From Caulobacter sp. (GTDB lineage: Bacteria > Pseudomonadota > Alphaproteobacteria > Caulobacterales > Caulobacteraceae), in contig JARWZW010000020.1 in NCBI GenBank assembly GCA_029866155.1, positions 1 through 52,133 on the forward strand: 52,133 nucleotides of DNA, written 5' to 3'. The notes under the pieces are model-generated. The model was given only the letters and a program-made list of their open reading frames with translations, searched no databases and was not told the DNA's origin. Shown one piece after another: positions 1 through 10,111 of the stretch (the first letter of the stretch is position 1; each line of letters starts with the position of its first letter). Made by a program: the position numbers and the translations under genes.

Positions 1-291
1 CGTCGAGCCGATGACATTCTCGATGCTCGTCAGCGTGTCATTGCCGGCATCCCCGCTTGTGAAACCGGTCGCCAGACTGACGAAGACGCCAACGTTGTTG
101 AGCGAATTTTCATAGCTGGCAGTATCGGTCCCGGCGCCGCCATTGATGTTGTCATTTCCGGTTCCGCCCTCGATCACATCGTTTCCGTCGCCGCCATTGA
201 TGACATCATCACCGCCCAGACCCTTGATGATGTCGTCGTCCGCTCCACCGTTCAACGGCTCGGGGTTCTCGGTTCCGATGATCTCGGCCAT
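1..291 (-). CDS. RTX calcium-binding protein, N-terminal part
   Basis: The frame is open from the ATG at 291 to the window edge (97 codons), so the protein is incomplete here. The N-terminus carries glycine/aspartate nonapeptide repeats of the RTX type (GGDDVINGG, GGDGNDVIEGG, GGTGNDNINGG), followed by a segment in the style TDTASYENS and then NDTLTSIENVIGS, a common arrangement in RTX proteins. In this family the repeats bind calcium after export by a type I secretion system, whose signal lies at the C-terminus, outside this window. There is no N-terminal signal peptide, as expected. The gene lies downstream of eda on the same strand with about 200 bp between them, so it probably has its own promoter. 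The true function is unknown. Confidence 0.8.
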   Translation of the reverse strand, partial: MAEIIGTENPEPLNGGADDDIIKGLGGDDVINGGDGNDVIEGGTGNDNINGGAGTDTASYENSLNNVGVFVSLATGFTSGDAGNDTLTSIENVIGST

Positions 292-491
292 GGGATTAAG
301 CTTCCTGCCTTGATGTTGTTTCAACGCATCTGGGGTGGCTGCGTCGCTTCAGCGAAGCCCTTTCCCCCCAAACGTGAGCGCGATGCTCTTGGCGCTAGAT
401 ATAACAACGGAATTCCGTCTGGCTACTGTCTCTCGCCAGGCAGTCCTTCGCTGATAACGCCCCGGGGCTGTTCAGCCGGCCCCGTCATGCA

Positions 492-1112
492 TCAGGACGC
501 AAGGCTGAGAGCGGCGGCCTGCCGGGCAAGGCCTTCAATCGCCGGCCAGTCGCCAGCCTGGACCAGAGCCTTGGGCGCAATCCAGCTGCCCCCGACGCAG
601 ACGACGTTGTCCAGGGCCAGATAACCCGGCGCATTCTCCAGGGTCACACCGCCGGTAGGACAGAAAGTCAGGTGCGGCAGCGGGCCGGCCAGGGCCTTGA
701 GCAGGGCCTTCCCGCCAACAGCCTCGGCCGGAAACAGCTTGGCGAAGCGATGACCGGCGGCGATCGCCGCCATGGCCTCGGTCGCCGTCGATACCCCAGG
801 CAGGAGCGGAATCGGGGTTTCCCTGGACAACAGCTCGGAAAAGCCCGGGCTGACCGCAAACCGGGCTCCGGCAGCGGCGCAATCCCGGGCCTGGACCGGC
901 GTCAGCACCGTTCCAGCCCCCACGACGGCGCCGTCCACAGCATCGGCAATCAGCCGGATGGCCTCCAGCGCCACCGGGGTCCGCAAAGTGATCTCGAGCA
1001 GCGGCAGGCCGCCGGCCACAAGGGCCCGGGCCAGCGGGACGGCGTCTTCCAGACGGTCGATGACCAGCACTGGCACGACAGGGGCCAGCCTCAGCATGGT
1101 TTCCAGGATCAT
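492..1112 (-). CDS. eda: 2-keto-3-deoxy-6-phosphogluconate aldolase
   Basis: 206 residues, the usual length for KDPG aldolase. It cleaves 2-keto-3-deoxy-6-phosphogluconate to pyruvate and glyceraldehyde-3-phosphate, the last step of the Entner-Doudoroff pathway, in the cytoplasm. The catalytic glutamate is in LEITLRT (E40) and the Schiff-base lysine in HRFAKLFPAE (K125). The phosphate-binding glycine segment CPTGGVTLENA follows. The ATG overlaps the glk stop by one base (TGATG), so the two are translationally coupled. It is the last gene of the zwf-pgl-edd-glk-eda run. Confidence 0.96.
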   Translation of the reverse strand: MILETMLRLAPVVPVLVIDRLEDAVPLARALVAGGLPLLEITLRTPVALEAIRLIADAVDGAVVGAGTVLTPVQARDCAAAGARFAVSPGFSELLSRETPIPLLPGVSTATEAMAAIAAGHRFAKLFPAEAVGGKALLKALAGPLPHLTFCPTGGVTLENAPGYLALDNVVCVGGSWIAPKALVQAGDWPAIEGLARQAAALSLAS

Positions 1113-2119
1113 CAGCCAGTCTCCCGTGTTTGAGCGGCGTGGGCAGCGCCGATGAGCGCCGCCTGGGGATGCAGGATCACCTGAGTCGAAATCCCCGCCA
1201 GATAGGGCCCGAAGCGCCCCTTGTCTTCAAAGGCCCTTCGGAAGTCGCCCCGTTCAAGCCACGTCAGGATCCTGGGCGCCACGCCTCCGGCAATACAGAG
1301 GCCGCCCCGGGCGCCGAAGGTCAGGGCGATATCGCCGGCGACGGCCCCCATGATGCTGCAGAACCGGATCAGGCTCTCTTCGGCGATCCGGTCCCCGGAA
1401 AGGGCCCGCGCCTCCATCTCGGCCGGCGAGAAGGTCTCCGCCCGGACACCCGCCTCGTCACACAGGGCCTCGTAGAGATTTCGCAGACCGGGCCCGGACA
1501 GCAGGCGCTCGTTGGACACCCGGCCAAACCGCTGCCGCAGCCGACGCCAGAGCGCCATCTCGACCTCGTCAGAGGGAGCGAAGCTGGCATGACCGGCCTC
1601 CCCGACGACGACCGTGAACGCCCCGTTGCAAGAGCGGACCAGCGCTGAGGCGTTGACCCCGGTTCCGACCCCCAGGACCGCGACTGTGGCCGGCTCGCAG
1701 GGCGCCGCCGCGAGTTCACCGATCGGATGCAGGTCAGCGGCCGAAAGCGCAGGAGCGGCCCAGGCCACCGCCGCCAGATCATTGAGAAGTAGCGCTCGAT
1801 CCACACCCGCCGCCTCGCGAAGATCCGCCTCGTCGAACGACCAGTCCAGGTTGGTGAAGCTCACACGCCCCGAAGTAACGGGACCGGCGCAGGCAACCGA
1901 GGCAAAATCCAGGGGTCCTTCCTCGACGGCCGCCAGATAGGCCGCCAGGGCGGAGCCGGCCGTGGCATGCGCCGACGCCTCAAGGGTCAGGGCCGATGTC
2001 AGCTCAATCGCGCCGTCCACCGCCAGGCTGGCGATGGCGAAGCGCACATTGGTGCCGCCCACATCCCCGACGAGACCCCGTCGGTTCGCAGGACGGGCCG
2101 CAATGGCCGCCTGGTTCAT
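1112..2119 (-). CDS. glk: Glucokinase (bacterial Glk type)
   Basis: 335 residues. ATP-dependent phosphorylation of glucose to glucose-6-phosphate. The N-terminal phosphate loop [12 protein letters not shown], the sugar-binding [10 protein letters not shown] and the segment [18 protein letters not shown] are typical of the Glk family rather than of ROK kinases, so it differs in family from the fructokinase at 7382-8272. The start codon overlaps the edd stop by four bases. Its place in this operon fits phosphorylation of free glucose, such as that released from sucrose, before oxidation by Zwf. Confidence 0.95.
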   Translation of the reverse strand: MNQAAIAARPANRRGLVGDVGGTNVRFAIASLAVDGAIELTSALTLEASAHATAGSALAAYLAAVEEGPLDFASVACAGPVTSGRVSFTNLDWSFDEADLREAAGVDRALLLNDLAAVAWAAPALSAADLHPIGELAAAPCEPATVAVLGVGTGVNASALVRSCNGAFTVVVGEAGHASFAPSDEVEMALWRRLRQRFGRVSNERLLSGPGLRNLYEALCDEAGVRAETFSPAEMEARALSGDRIAEESLIRFCSIMGAVAGDIALTFGARGGLCIAGGVAPRILTWLERGDFRRAFEDKGRFGPYLAGISTQVILHPQAALIGAAHAAQTRETG

Positions 2120-3948
2120 TCTTCAGGTCCCAGCACCGAAGCGCCCTGATCTGCCGGACCACAGGCGGCCCGGAAATGCCCGAACATCTCCCGTCCATAT
2201 CCGCTTCCTGCGGCAGGCCGGGTCGCAGGCGGCCGGTTGGCAAGGTCCGTCGCGGCGACCTTGATCTCGAGGGACCCGCTTTCAGCGTCCAGCCGGATGA
2301 TATCCCCGTCCTGCACCCGGGCCAGAGGCCCGCCGTCCAGGGCTTCGGGAGTCAGGTGCAGGGCGGCGGGCACCTTGCCCGAGGCGCCGGACATCCGGCC
2401 GTCGGTGACCAGGGCCACCTTGAACCCCCGGTCCATCAAGACGCCAAGGGCAGGGCTGAGGCCGTGAAGTTCGGGCATGCCATTGGCCCTTGGCCCCTGG
2501 AACCGCACCACAGCCACCAGATCGCGGTTCAGGTCTCCGCGCTGGAAGGCCGCTGTCAGGTCGTCCTGGTTGTCGAACACGACGGCGGGCGCTTCCACGA
2601 CCCTCTGGTCCGGCTTGACGGCGGAGGTCTTGCAGACCGCCCGGCCCAGGTTGCCGGTCAGCAGTCGAATGCCGCCCTGGTGGTCAAAGGGATCTTTGAC
2701 GGGGCGCAGGATATCCTGGCTCAGGCTGGCATGGGGTCCATCTCTCCAGGACAGCTTGCCATCCTCGAGGAAGGGCTCGCGGGCATAATGCGACAGGCCC
2801 CGCCCTGCGACGGTCAGGACATCCTCATGGGCAAGGCCGGCCCCAAGGAGCTGGCGGATCACATAGGCCATGCCGCCGGCAGCCTGGAAGGCGTTCACGT
2901 CCTCGCTGCCATTGGGATAGACCCGGGCGATGAGGGGAGTCACCGAGGAGAGGTCGTCAAAGTCCTCCCAGGTGAAGGCGATGCCGGCCGCCCGGGCCAT
3001 GGCCAGCAGATGCAGGGTGTGGTTGGTCGAGCCGCCCGTGGCCAGCAGCCCGGTGGCGGCATTGACGATGGACCGCTCATCGACCACCCGCCCGATGGGA
3101 CGATAATCGGCCCGGCCAGACGTTATGCCGGCGGCTTGAGAGGCGGCGGCCCGGGTCAGGGCGTCGCGCAGTTCCGTATCGGGATGAACAAAGGCGGCGC
3201 CGGGCAGATGCAGGCCCATCATCTCCATCATCATCTGGTTGGAGTTGGCCGTGCCATAGAAGGTGCAGGTCCCGGGGCCATGATAGGAGGCCATTTCCGA
3301 GGCCAGCAGTACCGACCGGTCGACCTTCCCCTCGGCATAGAGCGCTCGGGTCCTGGCCTTTTCCGCATTGGAGATGCCCGAGCTCATGGGCCCGGCGGGA
3401 ACGAAGATCACCGGCAGATGGCCAAAGCTGAGGGCGCCGATAACCAGTCCCGGAACGATCTTGTCACAGATTCCCAGCATCAGGGCGGCGTCGAAGGCGT
3501 CGTGGGTCAGGGCCACGCCGGTCGACATGGCGATCAGGTCGCGGGAGAACAGAGACAGCTCCATCCCCGGCCGCCCCTGGGTGACCCCGTCGCACATGGC
3601 CGGCACGCCGCCGGCCACCTGGGCTGTTGCGCCCGCCGCCCTGGCCGCCTGGCGCAACAGGTCCGGATAGCGCTCATAGGGCTGGTGGGCCGAGAGCATG
3701 TCATTATAGGCCGTCACGATCCCGATATTGATCGTCCGGGGATCCAGCGCCCGGATCTTGTCCTCGGAAGGAGCCCCGGCGAAGGCATGGGCGAAGTTGG
3801 CGCAGGACAGCTTGCCCTTGGGCGCGCCGCCCCCGGCCGCAGCATCGATCTGTTCCAGGTAGCGCCGGCGAGTATCGGCCGACCGCTCGATGATCCGGGC
3901 CGTGACAGCGGCGACAACGGGGTTCAGGTCAGCAATCGGCATGGTCAT
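2116..3948 (-). CDS. edd: 6-phosphogluconate dehydratase
   Basis: 610 residues, full length for the Edd branch of the IlvD/Edd dehydratase family. It converts 6-phosphogluconate to KDPG. Cysteines expected to hold the iron-sulfur cluster are visible in [17 protein letters not shown] and [12 protein letters not shown], and the C-terminal [16 protein letters not shown] segment is characteristic. The ATG overlaps the pgl stop by four bases. A second in-frame ATG lies two codons downstream; the first was chosen for the coupling overlap. Confidence 0.96.
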   Translation of the reverse strand: MTMPIADLNPVVAAVTARIIERSADTRRRYLEQIDAAAGGGAPKGKLSCANFAHAFAGAPSEDKIRALDPRTINIGIVTAYNDMLSAHQPYERYPDLLRQAARAAGATAQVAGGVPAMCDGVTQGRPGMELSLFSRDLIAMSTGVALTHDAFDAALMLGICDKIVPGLVIGALSFGHLPVIFVPAGPMSSGISNAEKARTRALYAEGKVDRSVLLASEMASYHGPGTCTFYGTANSNQMMMEMMGLHLPGAAFVHPDTELRDALTRAAASQAAGITSGRADYRPIGRVVDERSIVNAATGLLATGGSTNHTLHLLAMARAAGIAFTWEDFDDLSSVTPLIARVYPNGSEDVNAFQAAGGMAYVIRQLLGAGLAHEDVLTVAGRGLSHYAREPFLEDGKLSWRDGPHASLSQDILRPVKDPFDHQGGIRLLTGNLGRAVCKTSAVKPDQRVVEAPAVVFDNQDDLTAAFQRGDLNRDLVAVVRFQGPRANGMPELHGLSPALGVLMDRGFKVALVTDGRMSGASGKVPAALHLTPEALDGGPLARVQDGDIIRLDAESGSLEIKVAATDLANRPPATRPAAGSGYGREMFGHFRAACGPADQGASVLGPEE

Positions 3949-4652
3949 GTCTCCGGGGCCCAGGCGATCTGGACCGGCACGCGGGTTTGTCGGAGGATGG
4001 CTCGCACGGGCATCTCGACAGGGTCGCTCCCCGCCATCGCTGTTTCAAGCACCCGCCGTTTGGCCTCCCCGGTGATCAACAGGAAAATGCGGCGTGACCG
4101 CAGCAGTTCCGGCAGGGTCAGGGTCAGGCGGGGCTGGACTGGCGCCGGGCTGCAGGGCGCCACGGCGATGCACCGCCGGCGTTCGTCCGGATCGAGGCCG
4201 GCCTTCAACTCGGGACAGCCCGGAAACAGGGAAGCGGTATGGCCGTCGGCGCCCATGCCCAGCACGACTGCGTCATAGGGTCGGACCAGAGACCGTAGAA
4301 CCTGGTCAGCCTGGTGAGCAGCCTCGGACGGATGGTCAGTTTCGCTCCAGAGCGGCAGAAATCTCGCTTCGTCAGCGGCGCCGGCGAACAGGCTGCGGCC
4401 GAGCAGGCCGGCATTGCTGTCCGTCGCCTCCGGCGGCACGAAGCGCTCGTCCGCCAGGGTCACGGTGACGCTGTTCCAGTCCAGGGGGGCTTTCCCCAGC
4501 TGGCGGTAGACCGGCTCGGGCGTGGTTCCTCCGGACAGCGCGATCAGGGCCTGCCCGTCCATCGCCAGGGACTCGCCCAGGATGGAGGCCAGCTGTTCGG
4601 CCATGCCCTTTGCCAGGTCAGAAAGACTGGCGAAGGTCTCCAGCCTATTCAT
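3945..4652 (-). CDS. pgl: 6-phosphogluconolactonase (SOL/DevB type)
   Basis: 235 residues. Hydrolyses 6-phosphogluconolactone made by Zwf. The family motifs [30 protein letters not shown] and [15 protein letters not shown] are all present. The start overlaps the end of zwf by eight bases and the stop overlaps edd by four, so it is embedded in the operon and coupled on both sides. Confidence 0.95.
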   Translation of the reverse strand: MNRLETFASLSDLAKGMAEQLASILGESLAMDGQALIALSGGTTPEPVYRQLGKAPLDWNSVTVTLADERFVPPEATDSNAGLLGRSLFAGAADEARFLPLWSETDHPSEAAHQADQVLRSLVRPYDAVVLGMGADGHTASLFPGCPELKAGLDPDERRRCIAVAPCSPAPVQPRLTLTLPELLRSRRIFLLITGEAKRRVLETAMAGSDPVEMPVRAILRQTRVPVQIAWAPET

Positions 4653-6048
4653 TCCAGCTGCGCCCCTGCTGGGCGATCATCGCATAGGCGGACGACGGCC
4701 CCCAACTTCCGGATTCATAGGGTCTGGGCGCCAGTCCGGCCTCCTCCCAGGCGGCCCGGATGCCATCGATCCAGGCCCAGCTGGCCTCGACCTCGTCGCG
4801 CCGGACAAAAAGGGTCGAGTTGTTGTGGATCACATCCAGGATCAGCCTTTCATAGGCGATGCGCCGCCTGTCGCCACCAAAGGCATTGGCCAGGCTCAGA
4901 CTCAATGGCAGGGGCGATAGCCGAAAACCGCCGCCATCCAGGCCCGGGGTCTTGTTCATCAACAGGATGCTGATGTCTTCCTTGGGCTGCAGTTCGATGA
5001 CCAGCTTGTTGGCGACCAGATCGCTGCTGGCTGCGCCGGTGAAGATCGAATGGGGCACAGGCTTGAACTGGATGACGATCTGGGTGCGCTTTTCCGCCAG
5101 TTGCTTGCCTGTCCGCAGAAAGAACGGCACGCCTGCCCAACGCCAGTTGTCGATATGGGCGCAGAGAGCGACATAGGTTTCGGTGTTCGTCGGCCGGCCG
5201 CATTCCTTTGCATAGTCGCGGTACTGACCACGGACAGTCAGGTCGCCGATATCGGCGCGGCGCATCGGGCGCAACGACCGCAGCGTCTTGACCTTCTCGT
5301 TCCTCACGGAATCCGGATCCAGACTGGCTGGCGGCTCCATCGCCACCAGGCACAGCAGCTGGAGCATGTGGTTCTGCAGCATGTCCCGCAGGGCGCCATA
5401 GTCATCGTAATAGGGCCAGCGATCGCCCACAGCTTCCGTCTCCGACACCGTGATCTGCACGTGGTCGATCGACTGGCTGCTCCAGAGAGGCTCAAACAGC
5501 GTATTGGCGAACCTCAGGGCGATCAGGTTCTGGACCGTTTCCTTCCCGAGATAGTGGTCGATCCGGTAGGTGCGATCTTCCGAAAATGCCCGGGCCACAG
5601 CGGCATTGATCTGTGCGCTCGAGACCGCGTCCCGGCCGATAGGCTTTTCGAGAACAACCCGGTTTGGCGCATGGCTCAGGCCCACGGCGTTGAGCGTATC
5701 GCAGATCCCGTCGAACAGGCTGGGCGAAACCGCCAGGTAGAAGATCGCCTCCGACTCGCCGACCTCGCTGGCCAGGGCTGCCCCCCCTTCCGGACGTGTC
5801 AGGTCCGCCGTCAGATAGTCCAGCCGGGCGGAGAATCGCTCCCAGATCTCCCTCCGAAAGGCGTGGCCGCGCCCCTCGACGGTTTCCCGGGCCATGTCTG
5901 CGAAGGTCTCTCGGTCCAGCATCTGCCGCGACAGGCCCAGAATCCGCACATCCTCCGCCAGCAAGCCGTCTGCATCCAGATTGTAGAGGGCCGGCAGAAG
6001 CATGCGACGGGACAGGTCCCCGGTCGCGCCGGCAATGACGATCTTCAT
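4645..6048 (-). CDS. zwf: Glucose-6-phosphate 1-dehydrogenase
   Basis: 467 residues. Oxidises glucose-6-phosphate with NAD(P)+ to 6-phosphogluconolactone, the entry step to the Entner-Doudoroff route. The N-terminal Rossmann segment IAGATGDLSRRMLLPALYNL and the active-site signature RIDHYLGKE (residues 162-170) are intact. It heads the zwf-pgl-edd-glk-eda block. A 92-bp gap separates it from the MFS gene upstream. That gap holds a TTGACC hexamer (6139-6144, overlapping the MFS stop) but no convincing -10 box, so it is unclear whether zwf has its own promoter or is read from the sux promoter at 12.7 kb. Confidence 0.97.
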   Translation of the reverse strand: MKIVIAGATGDLSRRMLLPALYNLDADGLLAEDVRILGLSRQMLDRETFADMARETVEGRGHAFRREIWERFSARLDYLTADLTRPEGGAALASEVGESEAIFYLAVSPSLFDGICDTLNAVGLSHAPNRVVLEKPIGRDAVSSAQINAAVARAFSEDRTYRIDHYLGKETVQNLIALRFANTLFEPLWSSQSIDHVQITVSETEAVGDRWPYYDDYGALRDMLQNHMLQLLCLVAMEPPASLDPDSVRNEKVKTLRSLRPMRRADIGDLTVRGQYRDYAKECGRPTNTETYVALCAHIDNWRWAGVPFFLRTGKQLAEKRTQIVIQFKPVPHSIFTGAASSDLVANKLVIELQPKEDISILLMNKTPGLDGGGFRLSPLPLSLSLANAFGGDRRRIAYERLILDVIHNNSTLFVRRDEVEASWAWIDGIRAAWEEAGLAPRPYESGSWGPSSAYAMIAQQGRSWNE

Positions 6049-6140
6049 CCTGAGTCCCCGGGAGCTGGGCGGTAGTCGTCGGAAGGGATACCGTCCATTG
6101 CGTCATAGACATCCGGCATTGGAAGCCGGATCGACCTTGG

Positions 6141-7385
6141 TCAATAGTCAGCCACGTCCTTTTGAGCGAGGATCACGCGACTGGGATCAAGAACGGCATT
6201 GGCGGCCAGAGCCCCGAACAGCAGGAGAGCAAAGCCCGTCGCCAGGGCGAAGCCATAGACCGGCCCGCCGAACAGGTCGCTTACCGCCCCCATGGCCAGG
6301 GGCGCCAGGACCGCGCTGATACAGGTGAAGAACAGGATCACGCCCGCCGCAGCGCCATGGCGCGCCTTGTCGAAGACGCTGATCCCCTTGGAGTTCAGGG
6401 TCGGGTAAATCACCGACATGAACAGCCCCGACAGCGGCAGAAGATAGACTGCTACGTCAACGCCCCCGATCAGCGAGCCGGCGAAACAGAGCAGGATGAC
6501 CAGGCTCGAGACCGCCAGGACCGTGGTCCACTTCAGGCGATTGAGCATCCAGGCCCCCAGGAACCGCCCCCCCGCCCGCAGAACGAAAAAGACCGACAGG
6601 GCATAGGCCGCCAGCATGTGGGCCGGGCCCTGGTATCCCTGCAGCAGGGTCGGCATCCAGACATAGATCGCCGTCTCGACCCCGACATAGAGCATCGCCC
6701 CCAGGCTGAAGGCCAGGGCATAGGGATCACGCATCATCGCCAGGGTGGCGCGCAGGTCAGTCCTGGCGTCATCGGTCCTGACCCGCTCCGGATAGCGTAC
6801 CGCCAGGGCCGAAAGGATCAGAAGGGCCGACAGTGCGGCAGCGATGACATAGAGCCATTTCCAGGACGCCCCGGCCACCAGAAGGGCGGTGACGATGGCC
6901 GGACCGATGATGGCGCCGACCCCGAAAAATCCCTCTACGGTGTTCATGGTGGCGGTGTGGGACCGGGTGGATGTTGAGATGTCCCCGATCAGGGCCAGGG
7001 CCCCGGTCTTGAACACGCCAATTCCAACCCCGGAGACAAAGAGCAGCAACAGGAAGAAGGCGAAGTCCTGTCCGACAATGAACAGGGCCGAAGCCAGGCC
7101 GAACAGGATCAGGCCCAGGACAATGGCGCCCTTTCGCCCGAGGCGGTCCGCCACAAAGCCCAGGAAGAGCCCGGCCAGGGCGATTCCGCTCATGGTCGCA
7201 TAGTGAAATGCTCCTCCGGCCGTAAGTCCCAGGCTGAATTCCGCAATGACCTTCGGAATGATCACCCCGACCGAATCCGTCGTCATGGCGAAGGTCAGGA
7301 ACATCATGAAGGTGAGTCCCTTGATCAGCAGATCATTGCGCCTCGAAGGTCCGGGGACCCCCGTAGGCTGGGGATCGGCGCTCAT
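6141..7385 (-). CDS. MFS sugar transporter, probable sucrose uptake (SuxC-like)
   Basis: 414 residues with about twelve hydrophobic segments. Between TM2 and TM3 lies the MFS signature [11 protein letters not shown]. The start overlaps the fructokinase stop by four bases, placing it in the sux operon. In the Xanthomonas sux locus the inner-membrane carrier of the MFS class is SuxC. By position this protein should move sucrose, or a hexose released from it, from periplasm to cytoplasm. The substrate is inferred from context only. Confidence 0.85.
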   Translation of the reverse strand: MSADPQPTGVPGPSRRNDLLIKGLTFMMFLTFAMTTDSVGVIIPKVIAEFSLGLTAGGAFHYATMSGIALAGLFLGFVADRLGRKGAIVLGLILFGLASALFIVGQDFAFFLLLLFVSGVGIGVFKTGALALIGDISTSTRSHTATMNTVEGFFGVGAIIGPAIVTALLVAGASWKWLYVIAAALSALLILSALAVRYPERVRTDDARTDLRATLAMMRDPYALAFSLGAMLYVGVETAIYVWMPTLLQGYQGPAHMLAAYALSVFFVLRAGGRFLGAWMLNRLKWTTVLAVSSLVILLCFAGSLIGGVDVAVYLLPLSGLFMSVIYPTLNSKGISVFDKARHGAAAGVILFFTCISAVLAPLAMGAVSDLFGGPVYGFALATGFALLLFGALAANAVLDPSRVILAQKDVADY

Positions 7386-8272
7386 GATGATGTCTCCAGG
7401 GATGCGATTGCGATGGCGCCCAGAACACCGGCTCTGTCGCCAAGTTCAGCGGGCGCAAGAAACGCCCCCAGGCTTGATGCGGAGTCGAGATCAGGCAAAT
7501 AGCCGCCAAGTCCAAGCTGCAGGGCGGCTCTCGCGCCGGTAAGCAAAGCCGTCCGCGATCCGATCCCGCCGCCGATGACGATACGTTCCGGCGAGGCGAT
7601 CAGGGTCAATGACAGGGCCAGTTGCCCCAGATAGCCGCTGACCAGGCCCCAGACAGGATCCTGATCCTCCGCCAGGTCCGCGGGCCGGCCAAGCCTGGCC
7701 TCAAGGGCGGGACCGCTGATCAGGCCTTCGAGGCAGTCGCCATGAAAGCGGCAGGCTCCGGGAAACGGATCAAGGACCGGATCCCGGCGCACGGCCAGAT
7801 GACCGGCCTCGGGATGCAGCATGCCGCGCAGGGGCCTGCCGTCAAAGACCAGCCCGACCCCGACGCCGGTTCCCACGGTGACGTAGGCGTGGTTCGACAA
7901 GCCACGGCTGGCGCCCCACCGCCCCTCGGCCAGGGCGGCTCCGGTGACATCCGTCTCGAGCCTGACGGGCAATCCGTATCGCCGGCTCAGGGCGGGTCCG
8001 ACGATAGCGCCAGACCAACCGGGCTTGGGCGTGTGGAGCAGACAGCCCCAGTCCGGCGCCCCGGGCTCCAGACGGATTGGCCCGAAACTGCCAACGCCGA
8101 TCGCCTCGAAACCTGCCCGCTGCTGCTCTGCGTCCAGCACCGCGAAAATGGCGGCAAGGGTCTCCTCAGGACCGGCGGTGGGAATCCTGACAGGGGGCGA
8201 CAGGTCCTCCGGTCTGGTTCCAAAGGCCACCAGAACCTTGGTGCCGCCAAGCTCGATACCGGCCGCCCGCAT
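7382..8272 (-). CDS. Fructokinase, ROK family
   Basis: 296 residues. ROK-family kinase with the ATP-binding [14 protein letters not shown] at the N-terminus, [11 protein letters not shown] in the middle and a zinc-binding segment of the form H...C..H...C around [25 protein letters not shown]. The [10 protein letters not shown] form is typical of ScrK/Mak-type fructokinases. It would make fructose-6-phosphate from the fructose released by amylosucrase. It overlaps the amylosucrase stop by one base (TGATG) and the MFS start by four. Confidence 0.9.
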   Translation of the reverse strand: MRAAGIELGGTKVLVAFGTRPEDLSPPVRIPTAGPEETLAAIFAVLDAEQQRAGFEAIGVGSFGPIRLEPGAPDWGCLLHTPKPGWSGAIVGPALSRRYGLPVRLETDVTGAALAEGRWGASRGLSNHAYVTVGTGVGVGLVFDGRPLRGMLHPEAGHLAVRRDPVLDPFPGACRFHGDCLEGLISGPALEARLGRPADLAEDQDPVWGLVSGYLGQLALSLTLIASPERIVIGGGIGSRTALLTGARAALQLGLGGYLPDLDSASSLGAFLAPAELGDRAGVLGAIAIASLETSS

Positions 8273-10104
8273 CAGGCTGCCCCGGCCAGCCAGAGGCAGC
8301 CATAGGCAGGTAAGGTGATCGGTCCGGTCGTCATCCGGCTTGCCTCAAGCAGGTCTTCCGCGCCGTCGAATCCGGTCGGAAGCTCAATGCTTACCTTGTG
8401 ATCTGACAGGTTGGCCACCACCAGAAGCGGTCGCTCCCCTCCGGACCGCACATAGGCCAGAACCTCGGGTGGCCCCAGGTCCTGAGGACAGGCGGGCCCG
8501 CCGATCCCTCGTCCGTCCAGATCCGCCGCCGTCTGCGCGAGCTTTCTGAAATGACCATGGACGACCGCCGCAGGGGAAGCGGGGTCCCGCTCAAGGGCCA
8601 GAGACCAGTCCATGGCCGGACGATGCAGCCAGCGGCCGTCCCCTGCCCGCTCGGGGTCTTCGCGATAGGACAGGTCGTTCGCCAGGGCGATCTCGTCGCC
8701 CATATAGATGAGCGGCAGTCCATCCAGGCCGAACATCACCGAATAGAGCAGTTTAAGCCGCGCGACAGCTGGCGTCCCGGGTTCCGACCCGGCCGGGGCG
8801 CCCACCAGGGCGGAGGCCATGCCGTTGGTCGAGGCGGCCACGCCCGGCGGGGCCTGAAAGGACTGGCCCAGGGAATAGCTTTCGCCCTGACCGCCATAAA
8901 ACCTGGACCAGCGATGCAGATCGTCGGGCGAGCCATGGCCCGCCAGGGCGTTCCAGATGATGTCGTCGTGGCAGCGGACATAGTTGACCCAGGCCGCCCT
9001 GGCCGGCTTGGCCGACGTATCTGCCAGGACCAGACGGAAGATTCCCGCATCCTGGTCCGCCAGAGCCGCCCAGAGCGCCGTCATCACGCCATTGCTGTAG
9101 GCCAGGTCGCAGCCCGCTGACCGGTCGCCAAAGAACGGAATGACATCTGCCGGGCTTTCAATGGCTTCGGCCAGCAACATCACGCTTGGCGCCGCGATGG
9201 ACAGGGCCGCGCGCCAGGCCTCTACCAGGAGATAGGCCTGGGGCAGGTTCCGGCAGGTGGTGCCCTGCGTCTTCCAGAGGAAGGGTGCGCTATCGAGCCG
9301 AAATCCCTGCACCCCGCGCGCCGCCAGGAACAGCAAGACCTCCAGCATTTCGGCGAACACCACCGGGTTGGCGTAGTTCAGGTCCCACTGGAACGGATAG
9401 AAGGTTGTCCAGACATGTCCCCCCATCTCGGGCTCGGGGGTGAAGCTGCCAGGCGCGGTATCGGGGAAGACATCGATCAGTTCACTGTCCCGCTGGCGGG
9501 CCTCGGCCTCATCGACCACCACATAATAGTCCCGATAGACGGGATCACCCTGCCTTGCCCGCTCGGCCCAGGGGTGCTCTCGCGCCGTATGGTTGCAGAC
9601 CACGTCGAGAAACAGGCCCATGCCCCGGGTCTGCAGATCGGCCGTCAGGGTTTCCAAGTCTGCCATCGAGCCCAGCCGCGGATCAATGGATCGATAGTCG
9701 GCGACTGCAAAACCGCCGTCGCTGTCGCCCGGCCGGGGCTTGAGCAGCGGCAGGGGATGCAGCCATCTGACTCCAAGGTCCTGAAGGTAGTCCAGTCGAT
9801 CCCGAAGCCCCTTCAGGTTTCCCGCGAAGCGATCGACATAGAAGGAATAGAGCGGTTGTCCTGACCGCGACAGCCGCCCGGGATCCACTTCCCAGGCGGC
9901 GTCGAGCGCGGCGAGATGGCCGCCCCGGTTTTCCGCCGCCTCGACCACAGCCCCGCGAATTCTTTGCAGGGCTGAGTCCAGTGCGGGATGCCGACCGTAA
10001 ACGGAACGAAGTCGTTCCTCCACCACTGGCCAGAGCCGTTCGATGCGGGCTTCGGCGGACGGATTTCGCCCACCTGCCGGAGCTCTGGCCAGGGTCACGG
10101 TCAC
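8272..10104 (-). CDS. Amylosucrase / sucrose-splitting GH13 enzyme (SuxB-like)
   Basis: 610 residues, close to the roughly 630 of known amylosucrases (GH13 subfamily 4). The catalytic triad is visible: nucleophile D271 in GFRLDSAPF, acid/base E313 in LLAEAIES, and the transition-state aspartate in [10 protein letters not shown] (around 379-381). No signal peptide is seen, so it acts in the cytoplasm. It either transfers the glucosyl unit of sucrose onto an alpha-1,4-glucan or hydrolyses it, releasing fructose in both cases; sequence alone does not separate these. The start is a GTG seven bases after the receptor stop, with a second in-frame GTG two codons later. Confidence 0.9.
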   Translation of the reverse strand: MTVTLARAPAGGRNPSAEARIERLWPVVEERLRSVYGRHPALDSALQRIRGAVVEAAENRGGHLAALDAAWEVDPGRLSRSGQPLYSFYVDRFAGNLKGLRDRLDYLQDLGVRWLHPLPLLKPRPGDSDGGFAVADYRSIDPRLGSMADLETLTADLQTRGMGLFLDVVCNHTAREHPWAERARQGDPVYRDYYVVVDEAEARQRDSELIDVFPDTAPGSFTPEPEMGGHVWTTFYPFQWDLNYANPVVFAEMLEVLLFLAARGVQGFRLDSAPFLWKTQGTTCRNLPQAYLLVEAWRAALSIAAPSVMLLAEAIESPADVIPFFGDRSAGCDLAYSNGVMTALWAALADQDAGIFRLVLADTSAKPARAAWVNYVRCHDDIIWNALAGHGSPDDLHRWSRFYGGQGESYSLGQSFQAPPGVAASTNGMASALVGAPAGSEPGTPAVARLKLLYSVMFGLDGLPLIYMGDEIALANDLSYREDPERAGDGRWLHRPAMDWSLALERDPASPAAVVHGHFRKLAQTAADLDGRGIGGPACPQDLGPPEVLAYVRSGGERPLLVVANLSDHKVSIELPTGFDGAEDLLEASRMTTGPITLPAYGCLWLAGAA

Positions 10105-10111
10105 GCCAGGA

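Noticed and set aside
463..484. Bulged hairpin after eda as a terminator
   Set aside because: The stem is broken by a four-base bulge and no T-run follows on the minus strand.
1996..4278. A 760-codon open frame on the plus strand opposite edd and pgl
   Set aside because: Edd and Pgl on the minus strand have full family motifs and operon overlaps. The opposite frame is a by-product of GC-rich codon use and reads as low-complexity Gly/Arg/Pro.
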